A DNA stretch of 64,000 bases, from NCBI GenBank assembly GCA_030761205.1, contig JAULJL010000018.1:15210501-15274500 (forward strand), read 5' to 3'. The stretch is from Fremontodendron californicum. Its lineage: Eukaryota > Streptophyta > Magnoliopsida > Malvales > Malvaceae. How positions within the stretch are numbered: the first letter of the stretch is position 1; every line of letters begins with the position of its first letter. The position numbers and the translations under genes are program-made. Positions 25,229 to 35,850 of this stretch are shown here, piece by piece. Below the pieces are notes generated by a model. The model made no database searches and was not told the DNA's origin. It saw nothing but the letters and a program-made list of their open reading frames with translations.

Positions 25229-27046
25229 TCGCTTATGTTAGTCCTATACGATCTATGCTTTGATTGTTACCTTTAACAAAATTATTTTGTTCTTTGAGTT
25301 ATTTTGATCCCATTGTCACTAACCAAAATTGTGAGAATTTGCACTTGTAGTGTTTTGGTGAAGGCAGCAGTTAATCATGGTGAATTCTTGTTGACTAATT
25401 AGTTTAAAATGATTAATGCAACTGGCGAAAGTTTGGCAGCAATTGAGAACTGTTTTGCCTGCTTTGCGCAAATTTGGTGATTTTAATGAGAAAAACTTGT
25501 AGATTTTTCTTGGATGATTTTTAATGCATGGTTTAATGATTTTTAGGATTTAAAATTGCTTAGAATTGTTCTTGGCAAGCCTGAAAAATCATAAAACTGA
25601 TTTAGCAATGAAAGGTTGGAAGCTGTGAAAAGCGGATAGGCAGCCTGTAGGAAGAGAAAGGGGCGGCGGCTACATCTGATAGCCACAGCCTGTGCCTTCC
25701 CTTGCTAGGGTTTTCACTTCTATCAGATTTTCACAGCTTATGAATTTTTGCAATATTGAGTTACTAATGTTGTAGTGTCCTAGTTGAGATACAACACTAA
25801 AAATTAGTAACCATGGTAATATTGTTAAATTAATTAAATCACCAAAATAAGAATTTACATGAATATTCAATTAAAATATCTAATTGAATAATAATTTAAT
25901 TAAAGAAAATAATCCTAATTGGATTAGGATTTATTCTAATGAGATTAGAATAAATGTTTATTATTTTCTTTGAATTAAATTATGGATCAATATAATCATT
26001 GAATGGTAACTAGAGATTAAAGCATGATTTATATGTTCATAAATTGTTTGTGAATGTATGGGATGGTTATGGACTTAGACCCAATATGATTGTGGATAGT
26101 TGAATTTATTTTTATGATTTTTATTAATTAAATAGGGACTGCATGCCCTGCCTTATCTCTCATATTTTGGAGTTGTAAAAATTGTTTCCTTACCTATTTC
26201 CCCTCAAATGTAACTTGAGGTTTCTTTATTAAAATTTAATTAGTTACATCAAAATGTAAAATTAGGATTAGCTAGGAATAATTTTTGTAACTTGAAGATG
26301 AAGAAAGGCGCCATAAAGGTAAGGAGATTACAAGCAAGGTTTGAAGACTATGTATGTAATCACCTAGGAATTTGACCAACTAATTTTCTTTGATGGCTCA
26401 AGGAAATTAGATTAGAAAAGTCCATAATCATCCAAGTAGAAAGCATGTTATAGATTTATTTTATGCGATATTATAAATGCTATGAATACATGATATGATG
26501 AGACTTATAAAGAACAAGGAAATCCCTCTTTATAATATTGAGTCACATGTTTCGCATGATAAAGTTGCTTTCCATCATCATAACAAGATAACCAGAATTC
26601 TTCTAGTAAGAGGCTTATTGAGTCACTCAGAGTCAAACTACTGTACGAATATGTTTGAGTTATGAAGTTGGGTCTTACTCAACTAATGCTATGTTTTCCG
26701 GATGCTTTAAAACTTGACCGCATAGTGTTAGAGGCAAGGTTAGGCAAAGTACATATGATGTGCTTAGACAAGGAGTTGTCACCTAACTGATCTAGGAGTT
26801 GCATAGACATGCAATTGATAAGCTATGTTATCTACCCAACTAGGCTTGTTGTCATTTTTTGAGTCACTCAAGGTTGCAACGTGTTGAAAGGGATCCCAGT
26901 CCACTAGAAATATCTTGATGAGATTTTCGAATAATAGTGAGGGCTATTATCTCGAAAAATTAGTGGGAGAACCAATAAGAGATTTAATACCTCATCTTGA
27001 ATTGGTATAAATGCGTGAATATAACTGATATATACTTTTTCCATAT
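25229..27046 (+). other. Copia leader and decayed 5' internal region
   Basis: No gag domain can be read; frames are short. A stretch at 26530-26890 carries repeated phrases around TTGAGTCAC(T)CA. I see no supported gene in this 1.8 kb. Confidence 0.5.
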
Positions 27047-28700
27047 TAGGTTGTTGAAAATGGCTAATACTTTAACTGCACTACATGGCATTATGAATGC
27101 CATTAGTCCAAATTGTTTGGATTGGTACAAAAGATTGAGAAGCGTTCTCAATGAAAAGAAGGTTGCTCACTTGACAAGTCAAGAAGAACTTATAGAAGTT
27201 TCTGGGTTAACTATGGTTGTGATTGAACTGAATCTTTCTACTGTTAAATCTAATTCCTGGATAGTTGATTGAGGATACGGTTCACATCTATGTAATGACA
27301 TAAGGATGTTGAAAGGAAGTAGAAAGTTTGTGGGATATCCTAAAGAGACTATTGGATATTACTTTTACAATCCTATTGATCAAAAGGTGTTTGTGTCAAA
27401 ACACACTGCTTTTCTAGAGAAAGAGTTTCTACTAGAAGGATTCAGTGGGAGTAAAGTAGAACTTGAAGAAATTCAAGAATCACAACCTAACATTCCCTCG
27501 GAACTTGAGACATCGATCGAGGCATTAGATGCTCGGACTGATGCTCAAGAAACACAAGTGCTCCGAATGTCTAGTGAGGATAGACATGATTTAGTGAAAT
27601 ATGGTTTTCTACTGAAATGTGATGCGTTGCATATTGACTAACGCAAGCATGTGGGAGCTGGAACATCAGAATTGATGAAACAATCCAAGGATATGGTTTT
27701 ATCTAGAATCTTGATGATTCATGTGTTTATTAGAAGGTAAATATACTGGCGGTTATTTTTCTAATGCTACATGTCGACTACATATTGCTTATGGGAAATG
27801 TTGTACCTTTACTGTAGACGACTAAGGTCTGGCTATCCAAAAAATTCTCCATGATGGATTTAGGAGAAGCAATATTTATTCTGGGAATTAAGATCTATAG
27901 AGATAGATCGAAATGGCTACTTGGATTCTCCCAATCCACTTACATAGACAAGCTGCTAAAAAGTTTATCATGGATACCTCGAAAAGAGGAAACTTGCCTA
28001 TGTTACATGGCATACCTCTCTCAAAAGAGATGTGTCCTAAAACATTAGATGAAAGGGCACGGGTCGATAGGATTCCATATGCTTCAACAATTGGATCTAT
28101 CATGTATGCTATGTTGTGCACTAGACCAGATGTATCGTACGCTCTGACTGTCATGAGCAGATACAAAAGGGCAATCCTAGTGATAGTCACTAGAATGCTG
28201 TGAAGAATATCCTTAAGTACTTGAGAAGCATTAAGGATACTTTCTTGGTCTATATGGGGGCTGAACTCCAAGTTAGGGGTTATACAGATGCTGACTTCTA
28301 ATCTGATTAAGATGACAGTAAATCGCAGTGTAATTATATATTTACCTTGAATATTAGTGCAATTGGAAAGGTTCCAAACTAGAGATGATGTAGATTCAAC
28401 AACCAAAGCCGAGTATATCTCCTCGTTTGAGGCAACGAAGGAGGTTGTTTGGATCAAGAAGTTCATTAAAGAACTTGGTTGGTTCCGAGCATTGTTGATC
28501 CAGTACCACTTTACTGTGTTAACAATGGAGCCATAGCGCAAGCAAAGTAACCAAGGTCTCATCGTAGATCCATACACATATTACGGTAGTTTCACCTGAT
28601 TAGAGTAATCATTGAAAGAGGTGACATTAATATGAACAAAGATTACCTACTGAGGATTTCTGTCCCAGCAGAAACAATCATCACATGAAATGACATAGGC
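27047..28700 (+). pseudogene. Ty1/copia polyprotein remnant (protease, integrase, RT, RNase H)
   Basis: The order is collinear with a copia polyprotein but has large deletions. 27060-27300 encodes MANTLTALHGIMNAISP and then SNSWIVD-stop-GYGSHLC: the protease active site D-T/S-G has a TGA in place of the middle residue. 27306-27641 resembles the integrase C-terminus (GYPKETIGYYFYNPIDQKVF), so the integrase core is deleted. 27851-28200 shows the late reverse transcriptase and connection region (LGEAIFILGIKIYRDRSKW, YASTIGSIMYAMLCTRPD). 28200-28700 is RNase H-like with many stops. The polymerase YVDD core is not seen. The element could not move by itself. Confidence 0.8.
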
Positions 28701-28730
28701 TTAAGTACATGGGCGATTGGTTTTAGTGCT

Positions 28731-28740
28731 AGTGGGAGAT
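28731..28740 (+). promoter_or_regulatory. Polypurine tract of the copia element
   Basis: AGTGGGAGAT directly abuts the 3' LTR start at 28741. This is the usual plus-strand primer of plant copia elements. Confidence 0.8.
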
Positions 28741-30419
28741 TGTTGGTGTAAGCCCGCCCTACAAGCCAATCTAGTTAGGTTTGTAAGACACTATTTATAT
28801 ATTCATGTATTGCACATTATAGTTTATTAATTATAATTGAGGTATTTCTTTATGCATAAGTTTTTTTATAATTGTTATAAATCACTTGTGAAGATAAAGC
28901 CCATGAGACACAATGGTATTGCAAAGGAATTGTAAGGTGTTACAATTATGAGGACCCTTATGCATCAATGCCGTGTTTCTAAAACTATTTCTGGTCATCG
29001 TTTTGTCAAGACAGGGTATTGACAATGCTCAAAGACTGGCATATGTTAAGGCTTTATGCACTTGATGCATGCAACTAGTCTCATAGGTTGAAAGTATAGA
29101 GATACTTAGGGATAACATATGGGTGCTTGTTAGTTGAACAAGTTCACTGAACATGACCCGCTATGAGAGTTCCATTTGGTATTTCACTCAAGTGTCTATG
29201 GTAAATACTCTTATGTGTCAATAGTTTAAGTAATCCTTTGACTTGTGACACCAGGTCATCTTGTATGTGAACTGTCATACTTAGATTTCATCACAAACGG
29301 GTCCCAATCATGAGGATGCTTATGGTAGGGTGTTATTGGGTATGACATGAAGCATACCAAGATGAATGAGTGGTCCAGAGAGGATTCATCACCTCAAGTG
29401 ATATGAGGGGATATATCTCACATGTATCTGGCTTATATTAACTTATTGAAGTCCTTGGCCAAGACAATACTTAAGGAGTTAATATTAAAGCTGCAGACCT
29501 AATATGGAATGGGTTAAGAGTAGACACTGAACCATGCTCTTTCCTATCTCGGGATATTTGATGAAGAGATCGAATTACACAGACATATTGTACACGTAAG
29601 GCTAGTTGAAAGTCTATGACTCTCTTGGTATTTGGGTCGTCATGATGCATTGCTAGATGCCACTCATGATCTATAAATATAAATAGGAAATTTTAATTGA
29701 ATTAATTATATTTATTGCCAACATGTTAAGGGCCTAATAGGTCACACACAAAAGGTGATTAATGAAATTAAAATGAGATTAGGCCAGATTAATTATTCAT
29801 TAAGTGTTGTGGGCTTATTGTGAATATTTAATAATATTTATAAGGGCTTTACTCCAGTTAGTCCAAGAGTTGGCATACACTAAACCTACTTATATATGCT
29901 TTATGTTGTTGCCACCTCCCCCTAAGAAAATTGACCTGGAATTGGTACCTCTCACTATCACAAGTAAGGTTCGGCCGAATAGCAAAAGAGAAGGGAGAAT
30001 TCGATTCTTCTTGTTTTCTTTTGGCTAACTAAAGTAGAAGAGGAAGGTTTCTCACAACCTAGACTACTAGCATCGTCTTGGCAAAACATAATCTCAACCT
30101 TGTGAAGGTTTTCGAATCACCTGTGTGGATTACTGTTAGAGGTCGGACAATTGGATAGCTTTGGTTTTCGACAAGCGAGCTTTGTGTACAAGAACAAGAA
30201 CGTCAAGAATCTGCCTTGAGGTTTCGACAATCTCCATTATAGAGGTATGAGATTTTGATTGTTATCTATTCTTTACAGGCTGATCATTTTGAATTCATAG
30301 GCAGATCCTTGGAGGGATTCGATTTTCTCTATGTTTTATTTTATTCCATTGCCTTACAAATTTAACTTGATAACTAAATTATACATTATCTCTGTTTGAG
30401 CATGAGTCGAATCCCAACA
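28741..30419 (+). repeat. 3' LTR of the copia element (1679 bp)
   Basis: TGTTGGTGTAAG ... CGAATCCCAACA. Highly similar to 23551-25214 along its whole length; the first 60 bp differ by a 3-bp indel and a few substitutions. Confidence 0.85.
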
Positions 30420-30424
30420 CTATC
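30420..30424. repeat. Target-site duplication of the copia element, right
   Basis: CTATC, paired with CTCTC at 23546-23550. Confidence 0.75.
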
Positions 30425-31037
30425 AAGAACTAAAAAGAGTAAAAACTCACTTGAATAAAATTCAACTCAAATAGATTAATTGTTGTTGAAGTAGGCAGCT
30501 AAACAAGGGTATTTATAGCCACCCTACTAACCCTAATTCAACTAGCCTAAGAACTTCTAGAACAAGTGAAACACCTTGGCAGCCAAGGCTTACTATCCTA
30601 AGTAACATGAAACTCCTAAAGTCGGCTAGACCTCCTAACATTAATGAAAAATTTGGCCAGCCCTAATTTGCAAGATAAAATAAAAGCTTAACTATGGGTT
30701 GAACATGCTCAAGCCCAATTCTAAATAATTAAAAGATGTCCAATAAGTTTTATGAAGGTAAACCCCACTTAGCCTAATGACATATTACATAAGCTACATA
30801 AGTTAGGCCCAAATGCCTAAGTAATTACAGGACTTAAAATGAGCCCAAATAAGCCCTCTTAATGTGCCACCTTGTGTTCTTGAATCACATGGACCAAACT
30901 TGGATGCAAGCCCATCTTGCATGTTGAAGCCTTTCTTGAATAACTTGCAACATGGCCCAAGTGAGTTCCATCCATTCTTGCCATGTTTCCTAGATCTTCT
31001 TGGATCTTGGCCCATATAGCCATCTTGGATCCTATTA
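30425..31037 (-). repeat. LTR 3 of the array, right part
   Basis: Resumes with AAGAACTAAAAAGAG exactly where the left part stopped and ends GGATCCTATTA. The two parts total about 839 bp, against 859-860 bp in LTR 1 and 2; a stretch present near 20080 in LTR 1 is missing near 31018. Confidence 0.85.
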
Positions 31038-31696
31038 TTATCCCTTTCCTCGAAAAGATTAACCCTCGAATCTTAGCCTTGTGTGTGAGAATGACGGCGC
31101 TAGGTACTAAATCAAGGTGATACACAATGCCGCTTATAGGTAGCAACCCATCCTGCATCTCCTCCGAAAATAAATCCTCACAATTCTTCAACAAAGAAAC
31201 AGGCAAAATAGGAAGAGATTGGTCAGGAGCATCAAGAATAAGAACCTCAGTCTCCATTGCAGCAGAAAAAATCTCAAATTCTTTGTTTCCCTCGACAGGA
31301 ATTGTCTCCTTTTCCACTAGTGGCTCCTCTCTTGTGTCTTTATTTTTAGCCACCTCTATTTCTTTTTCACTTTCACTTTTACTCTTCATTTCCTCTTTCT
31401 TTTCGTTATTTGCAGCCATCTCTCTTTCTTTTTCTTTCTTTTTTCTCTTTTTTGTTCTCCATCTTTCTTCCTCTTGTTTCACAAACCTCCCAAAGAATAA
31501 GGTAAACTCTTTCATATCTTGCAGAGTCTGCTTTACTTCGTCGCCACATGTGAGAGACATCTTAAAGTTGCTGCAAAACAACTTTTGTTAGTAAAAAAAA
31601 GATTAATGTCGATTCTTTCCTCTTTTTTTCAAATATTTTTTTCTTTTTCTACCTATTCGAACACCTTTCTTTTTTTTCTTCAAGAACGAGACTTCT
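31038..31696 (-). pseudogene. Internal region 3 with the longest linker ORF
   Basis: The minus-strand frame 31581 to 30859 is open for 240 codons and is the best preserved of the three internal regions. It contains a Lys/Glu-rich low-complexity segment (about residues 50-100, KKRKKKEKEREMAANNEKKE), then SLPILPVSLLKNCEDLFSEE and GLLPISGIVYHLDLVPSAVI, the pre-reverse-transcriptase linker of gypsy Pol. The frame runs on through the polypurine tract and about 180 bp into the LTR before stopping. The part beyond 31696 (primer-binding site, next LTR) is missing. The function of such a peptide, if made, is unknown. Confidence 0.65.
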
Positions 31697-32784
31697 GTTA
31701 TCGATTTTCACCATGCAAGTGCATGTATCGTAACAAGTAATATAGTTTAAAGTAAAGAGTCGAACCCACGAGGAATTGTCACTAAATATCCTAAGTACTA
31801 AAATTAAAACAACCTAATCTTATCTAAACAAATAATTGAAGATGGTAAGCAAACTAATTAAAAGAAACAAATAATAAAAGCAAGTAAATTAAAAAGATGA
31901 ATTCAATCAATTAATAAAAGCCTATGATTACAACTTCTCTCAACACTTCGCTTGAACCTCTTCTACCCTCTTAACTTGATTAATGATATTGAGTTGTTAA
32001 CCTAGAGTTCTAATCTATTTATAAGGATCTTCCGATGGTCTTATAAAAATATCTCCATTAACCAATTAACTATATATCTATGATAATTGAATTGAAGAGA
32101 AACTCATTAAGCTTAGGCTCTAACAATGGTTACACATGACACGTAAGTGTATTCCTACCCTACATGCAGATCAATTCTACTAATAAATGAATATGAAACA
32201 TGTGTCATTCAATCCATGTCTAACACTAAACTCCCTTTTTCCAAGTTGTATTTAGGTTACCAAATCAATCTAATTGGTGGCCAGTCAACTAGAAGCATTA
32301 AGAACAAGATTGAACAAACAACTCAAAAACCATTAAATCAAACTAGAGAGATAGAATAAATTCAAACTACATGTTGAGTTCCATTGCAATCTTAGTAAAA
32401 TAAGTTTAGTTCATGATAATTAAAGAAAACAAATAACAAAGGAGTTTCACCATCATAAATATTATAAAAAAAGATAAAGAAGAGTAAAGGAAAAGAGAAA
32501 ACTAAAGGGTTGTCAGATCTTCAGTCTTCAATCTCCCAAAATCTCTTTAGCTCCTTGAATCTTTTGGTGGCTACTCTCCTTAAGATAAATTAAGTTTTTA
32601 GAACTTGATTCCCCTTTATTTCAGCCTAAAGAGTCCTATTTATAATGTCCAAGCCCCCTGGAGTTCGAAACTTCACGGCCAAGCAAAACAGGTAAGTAAA
32701 CAAATTTGCGTTTTTTTTCTTCCCGTACCGGTGCCGCAGTGCCAGCTTTGGGCGCTATGGTGCCGACTGCACTGCCTCTCTGGC
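31697..32784. other. Unclassified repeat-like sequence
   Basis: Begins abruptly with TTATCGATTTTCACCATG inside internal region 3 and includes AAGAGTCGAACCCACGAGGA. It is A-rich. A more GC-rich stretch with alternating GTGCCG/CAGTGCC phrases lies at 32725-32785. I recognise no coding sequence; it may be part of another LTR element. Confidence 0.4.
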
Positions 32785-34441
32785 TACAATGCACCAAAGC
32801 CATTGGATGAAGGGGGGACCATTTGCAAAGTACTAGTGGAAGCATGTTGAGCTTGATAGTGACTAAGGAATTAAATTGATCAAACTTCCTTCTTCTCCTC
32901 TATGTTGGTTGACCAAGGGAGGTAAAATCCCAGCAATTCCTTCTTCTTTCATATTTTTCTTAATTACAAATTTGCCCTTTTCGGCTCCTCCGGAAAATGA
33001 CCTTTTTGACCCCCGAACCTAAATAAATAGCAAAAGGACTCCAAATTCAAATTTTCTTTTTTCAATACTTCTGAAATAATAAAAAATTGAATTATGAAAG
33101 TTTTCAAAAAATTTCGAGTCAATGCTATTTATTTGGATTTTGTTTCCAAAATTGCCCTTTTGTGCACCCGAACTTTCACCATTTTTAAACGAGCTCCGAA
33201 TCCATATTTTTCTTTAGCAATCTCTTCTAAATAATTTAAAAGTGTGATCTAGAAGTTTCGGTAATTTTTGGAACTCATTTGCTATTTTTTTCGGGATTTA
33301 TCTACTTGAATTTCTACATAGTGGGCCCAGGATTTGGCTATTTTGCAAACGAACTCCGAATCAAGATTTTATTTCTCCAATCTCTTCAAAATAATTTAAG
33401 AATGAGATCTGCAAATTTTCAAATTTTTTGGAGCTCATTTACTATTTTTTCGGGATTTATCCTTTTGAATTTCTACATAGTACACCCGGGATTTGGCCAT
33501 TTTGCAAACGAACTCCGAATCAAGATTTTCTTTTGCCAATCTCTTCGAAATGATTTAAGAATGAGATCTGCAAATTTTCAAAAATTTTGGAGTTCATTTG
33601 CTATTTTCCCCCAATTTTCCAATTTTGCCCTTTTGCCTCCGAAGCCCGGTTTTGCTCAAAACAAGTTTTATTTTCAGATTTTCTTTTTCTAGACCTTTAT
33701 CATATATTGAATTGGAGTTGTTCCAAAAATTCCCAATTTTTACTATCAAATTCCCTTTCATTTTGATTCTTCCTCTTTTCAATTTTTTCGTTTTTTCTCT
33801 AATCGGCTCTTTTCTCAGAATTACTTCAAACTGAGCCTTGGGCTATCCTTGTTCCACCATTCCTTATCAATTAGGGGCTTTAGTTTTAATGAATCGAGCC
33901 ATTTCTGTAATTTTCCAAATTTCACTAAAATCCACCAAAAACCATAATTCTCGATTTTCTTCCGAATTGACTTTTCTTTCATTTTTTCTTCCAAGTAGCT
34001 TCTCCATTACCCGTACTCAATGCTTATCTTTCATTTGTAACCTTCAATTCCAACCAATTTAATCGTTTAAGCACTTTTCCCCAAATTTATTGAACTAGAG
34101 TTTCCTTTCTACTTAAATTCCGTAACCCAACTTCCGAACTCTATATTTTCAATGTAGACCTCGGACTACCAAAATCCTTTCACCACTCTTCAATTGAACT
34201 TCAAATCTTGATTTTGAAAGTGGGTTGACTATTTTAGTAGTTGACTTTTCTAGGGTTGACTTTTTCGAGGTTGACGTTTCTGGGGTTTACTTTTTCAAGC
34301 TTGACTTTTTCTGTATGCTTTCTTAGACTAAGTCTCGGAGTACCACCTGCAGGATGAGAAAATCCTTTTTGCATTTTGAAACATCAATTTAGGAAGAAAA
34401 CATACCTGATTTAATGGTCTGGACAAAATTAGGTGTCTACA
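32785..34441 (-). repeat. Truncated giant-family LTR (1657 bp)
   Basis: Alignable with 7180-8665: both carry AAGCCATT...GAAGGGGGGACC near the start and end AGGTGTCTACA. Only the part next to the TGTAGACACC end remains; the primer-binding-site end is lost. It contains two to three copies of the roughly 159-bp unit (CGAACTCCGAATC phrases at about 33191, 33350 and 33508). Confidence 0.8.
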
Positions 34442-34933
34442 ATTAAATTTTGAAAATTATAATTATTCTTAAAATGAAAATTGTTCATGATTAGTTGTCT
34501 TATAAAGACACAACTCTTGTGTTGTAAAAGTTGTCTTGTAAGGACATGACTTTACGTGTAAAGTTGTCTTGTAAATACATAACTTTTATATGTAAAGTTG
34601 TGTTGTAAAATGACATAACTCTTACAAAAGGGTATCTCATTGAAAGATACATCTCTTCGTTATATATATAAATGACTTTTCTTTTTAATCATTTTCACTA
34701 TTTTGCTTGGAGTGTTGAAGGCTTTGTTGTATCTTGGAGGCATATTAAAACCTTAAGGAAAGTGTTCTACACTCCTCAAAGCCATCTTACTTTACTAACA
34801 TTATTTTGTTTTTATTGTTTCATTCTCTTATTTTTTTTTTCCAACAGTAATTACTATGATATGTGTGCCAATTGAATCGACTAATTTGCAAGCATGGTCC
34901 CATAACACTTTGCACTTCCGTATAATCTACAAA
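34442..34933 (+). other. Possible copia LTR fragment with short repeats
   Basis: Contains four imperfect copies of TTGTCTTGTAAGGACATGAC-like units at about 34495-34625, then a TATA-like TATATATATAAATGAC at 34662. An LTR-like end CCAACA is at about 34843-34848. The layout looks like the promoter and end of a small copia LTR, but its other end is not visible and the call is tentative. Confidence 0.35.
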
Positions 34934-35795
34934 TCTTATATATAAATTTTGGAAGTTTTCAAGCCCAATGAGGCTGTCCACGTCGCCTGGACACTGTTCA
35001 CTTTTTTTTTCAGTTGGTGGAAGGGTTGGTGGAAAGAAATAAGAGAAAAGAAAAGAAAAGAAAAGAAAGGAGAGAGAAAAAAATAAGAAAGAAAGGAAAG
35101 AGGGAAGAAGGGAAAGAGAAAAAAATGAAAAAAAATTGTATGTTTATGTTTTTTTTAATATTTAAAATATTATAAATTTATATAAATTTTCACACGTTAA
35201 TAATTCATTTTATGTATATTTTTACAAGTTCGTGTATTTGTGTTGTATTCATGTTATTTTTCGTTTTATGTTTTAATTATTTTGCTTTATGTTCGTGTCG
35301 TGTCTCAATTCATCTCATATTTTACATCATTATGTGTCGTGTTATTTTTTTTTCCAAAGTATTATAAATTTATACAAATTTTTATACGTTAATAATTTAT
35401 ATAAAATACTATAATATTATATAAATTTATACCCGTTAATAATTTATTTTATGTATATTTTTACATGTTCTTATATTCTTATCGAGTGTATGTTGTTTTT
35501 TGTGTTGTTTTTTTAATTATTTTTCTTATATTGTGTCTGTGTCGTGTCTCAATTCATTTTATATTTTATATCGTTTGTCATTATGATTCAATTTAGAAAA
35601 AATTTATTTCACTTAGATTTATCTTTTAAGTTGCCTGTATAAATTGTTTAAAACTTTAAATTGTTATGACAGTTCTCTTTTGCTATTTTATAAAATATTA
35701 ATTTATTTTTTTAATTATTAATTATTATTTTTAAGAATGTTGTCACTGTATATTTAACATTTGATTTTCGCGGCACCGCGCGGGTATCATTCTAG
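34934..35795 (+). mobile_element. Non-autonomous Helitron-like element (862 bp)
   Basis: Begins TCTTATATATAAATTTTGG (5' TC end) preceded by A. It ends with the short palindrome CGCGGCACCGCG at 35769-35780, then CGGGTATCATTCTAG, i.e. a 3' hairpin about 11 bases before a CTAG terminus, followed by T. These are the hallmarks of plant Helitrons inserted between A and T. It holds no helicase gene. Inside are a purine-rich stretch (35030-35130) and an imperfect internal duplication. Confidence 0.7.
35168..35590. repeat. Internal duplication within the Helitron-like element
   Basis: Two imperfect copies, about 35168-35340 and 35395-35590. Both contain ATTATAAATTTATA-like sequence, GTTAATAATT, TTTTATGTATATTTTTACA and GTGTCGTGTCTCAATTCAT in the same order. 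Confidence 0.6.
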
Positions 35796-35850
35796 TTTGA
35801 TTAAATATCTAACATTCTGCTCCTATCATCCCCAGCCGCCTACCCCTGTG
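35796..35850. other. Spacer with presumed left target flank (CTGTG)
   Basis: 55 bp between the Helitron-like end and the next LTR. The last five bases, CTGTG, are the expected left target-site duplication of the element that follows; its partner lies beyond the window. Confidence 0.4.

Larger units (their letters stand above)
23551..30419 (+). mobile_element. Ty1/copia retrotransposon, full-length but dead (6869 bp)
   Basis: Two LTRs (23551-25214 and 28741-30419), a tRNA-Met-type primer-binding site at 25216, a polypurine tract directly before the 3' LTR and a 5-bp target duplication define it. The internal region holds only scraps of the polyprotein (27047-28740). It lies inside LTR 3 of the gypsy-derived array and is therefore younger than that LTR. 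Confidence 0.85.
19264..31696 (-). mobile_element. Tandem array of a small non-autonomous gypsy derivative
   Basis: Three LTRs (19264-20122, 21287-22146, 23325-31037 with a nested insertion) alternate with three internal regions (20123-21286, 22147-23324, 31038-31696). Each complete internal region has a primer-binding site resembling tRNA-Met (TGGTATCAGAG) at its high-coordinate end, and all three have a polypurine tract at the low-coordinate end. The unit repeats with a step of about 2.03 kb, and neighbouring units share one LTR. Such an array is expected from unequal recombination between LTRs. The third internal region is cut off at 31696 and no fourth LTR follows. Confidence 0.8.

Noticed and set aside
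25216..25230. Possible tRNA gene (match to initiator tRNA-Met end)
   Set aside because: Only about 13 bases match, directly after an LTR: a primer-binding site, not a gene.
27888..28577. 229-codon minus-strand ORF
   Set aside because: Antisense of the copia reverse transcriptase and RNase H remnant, which has clear motifs on the plus strand.
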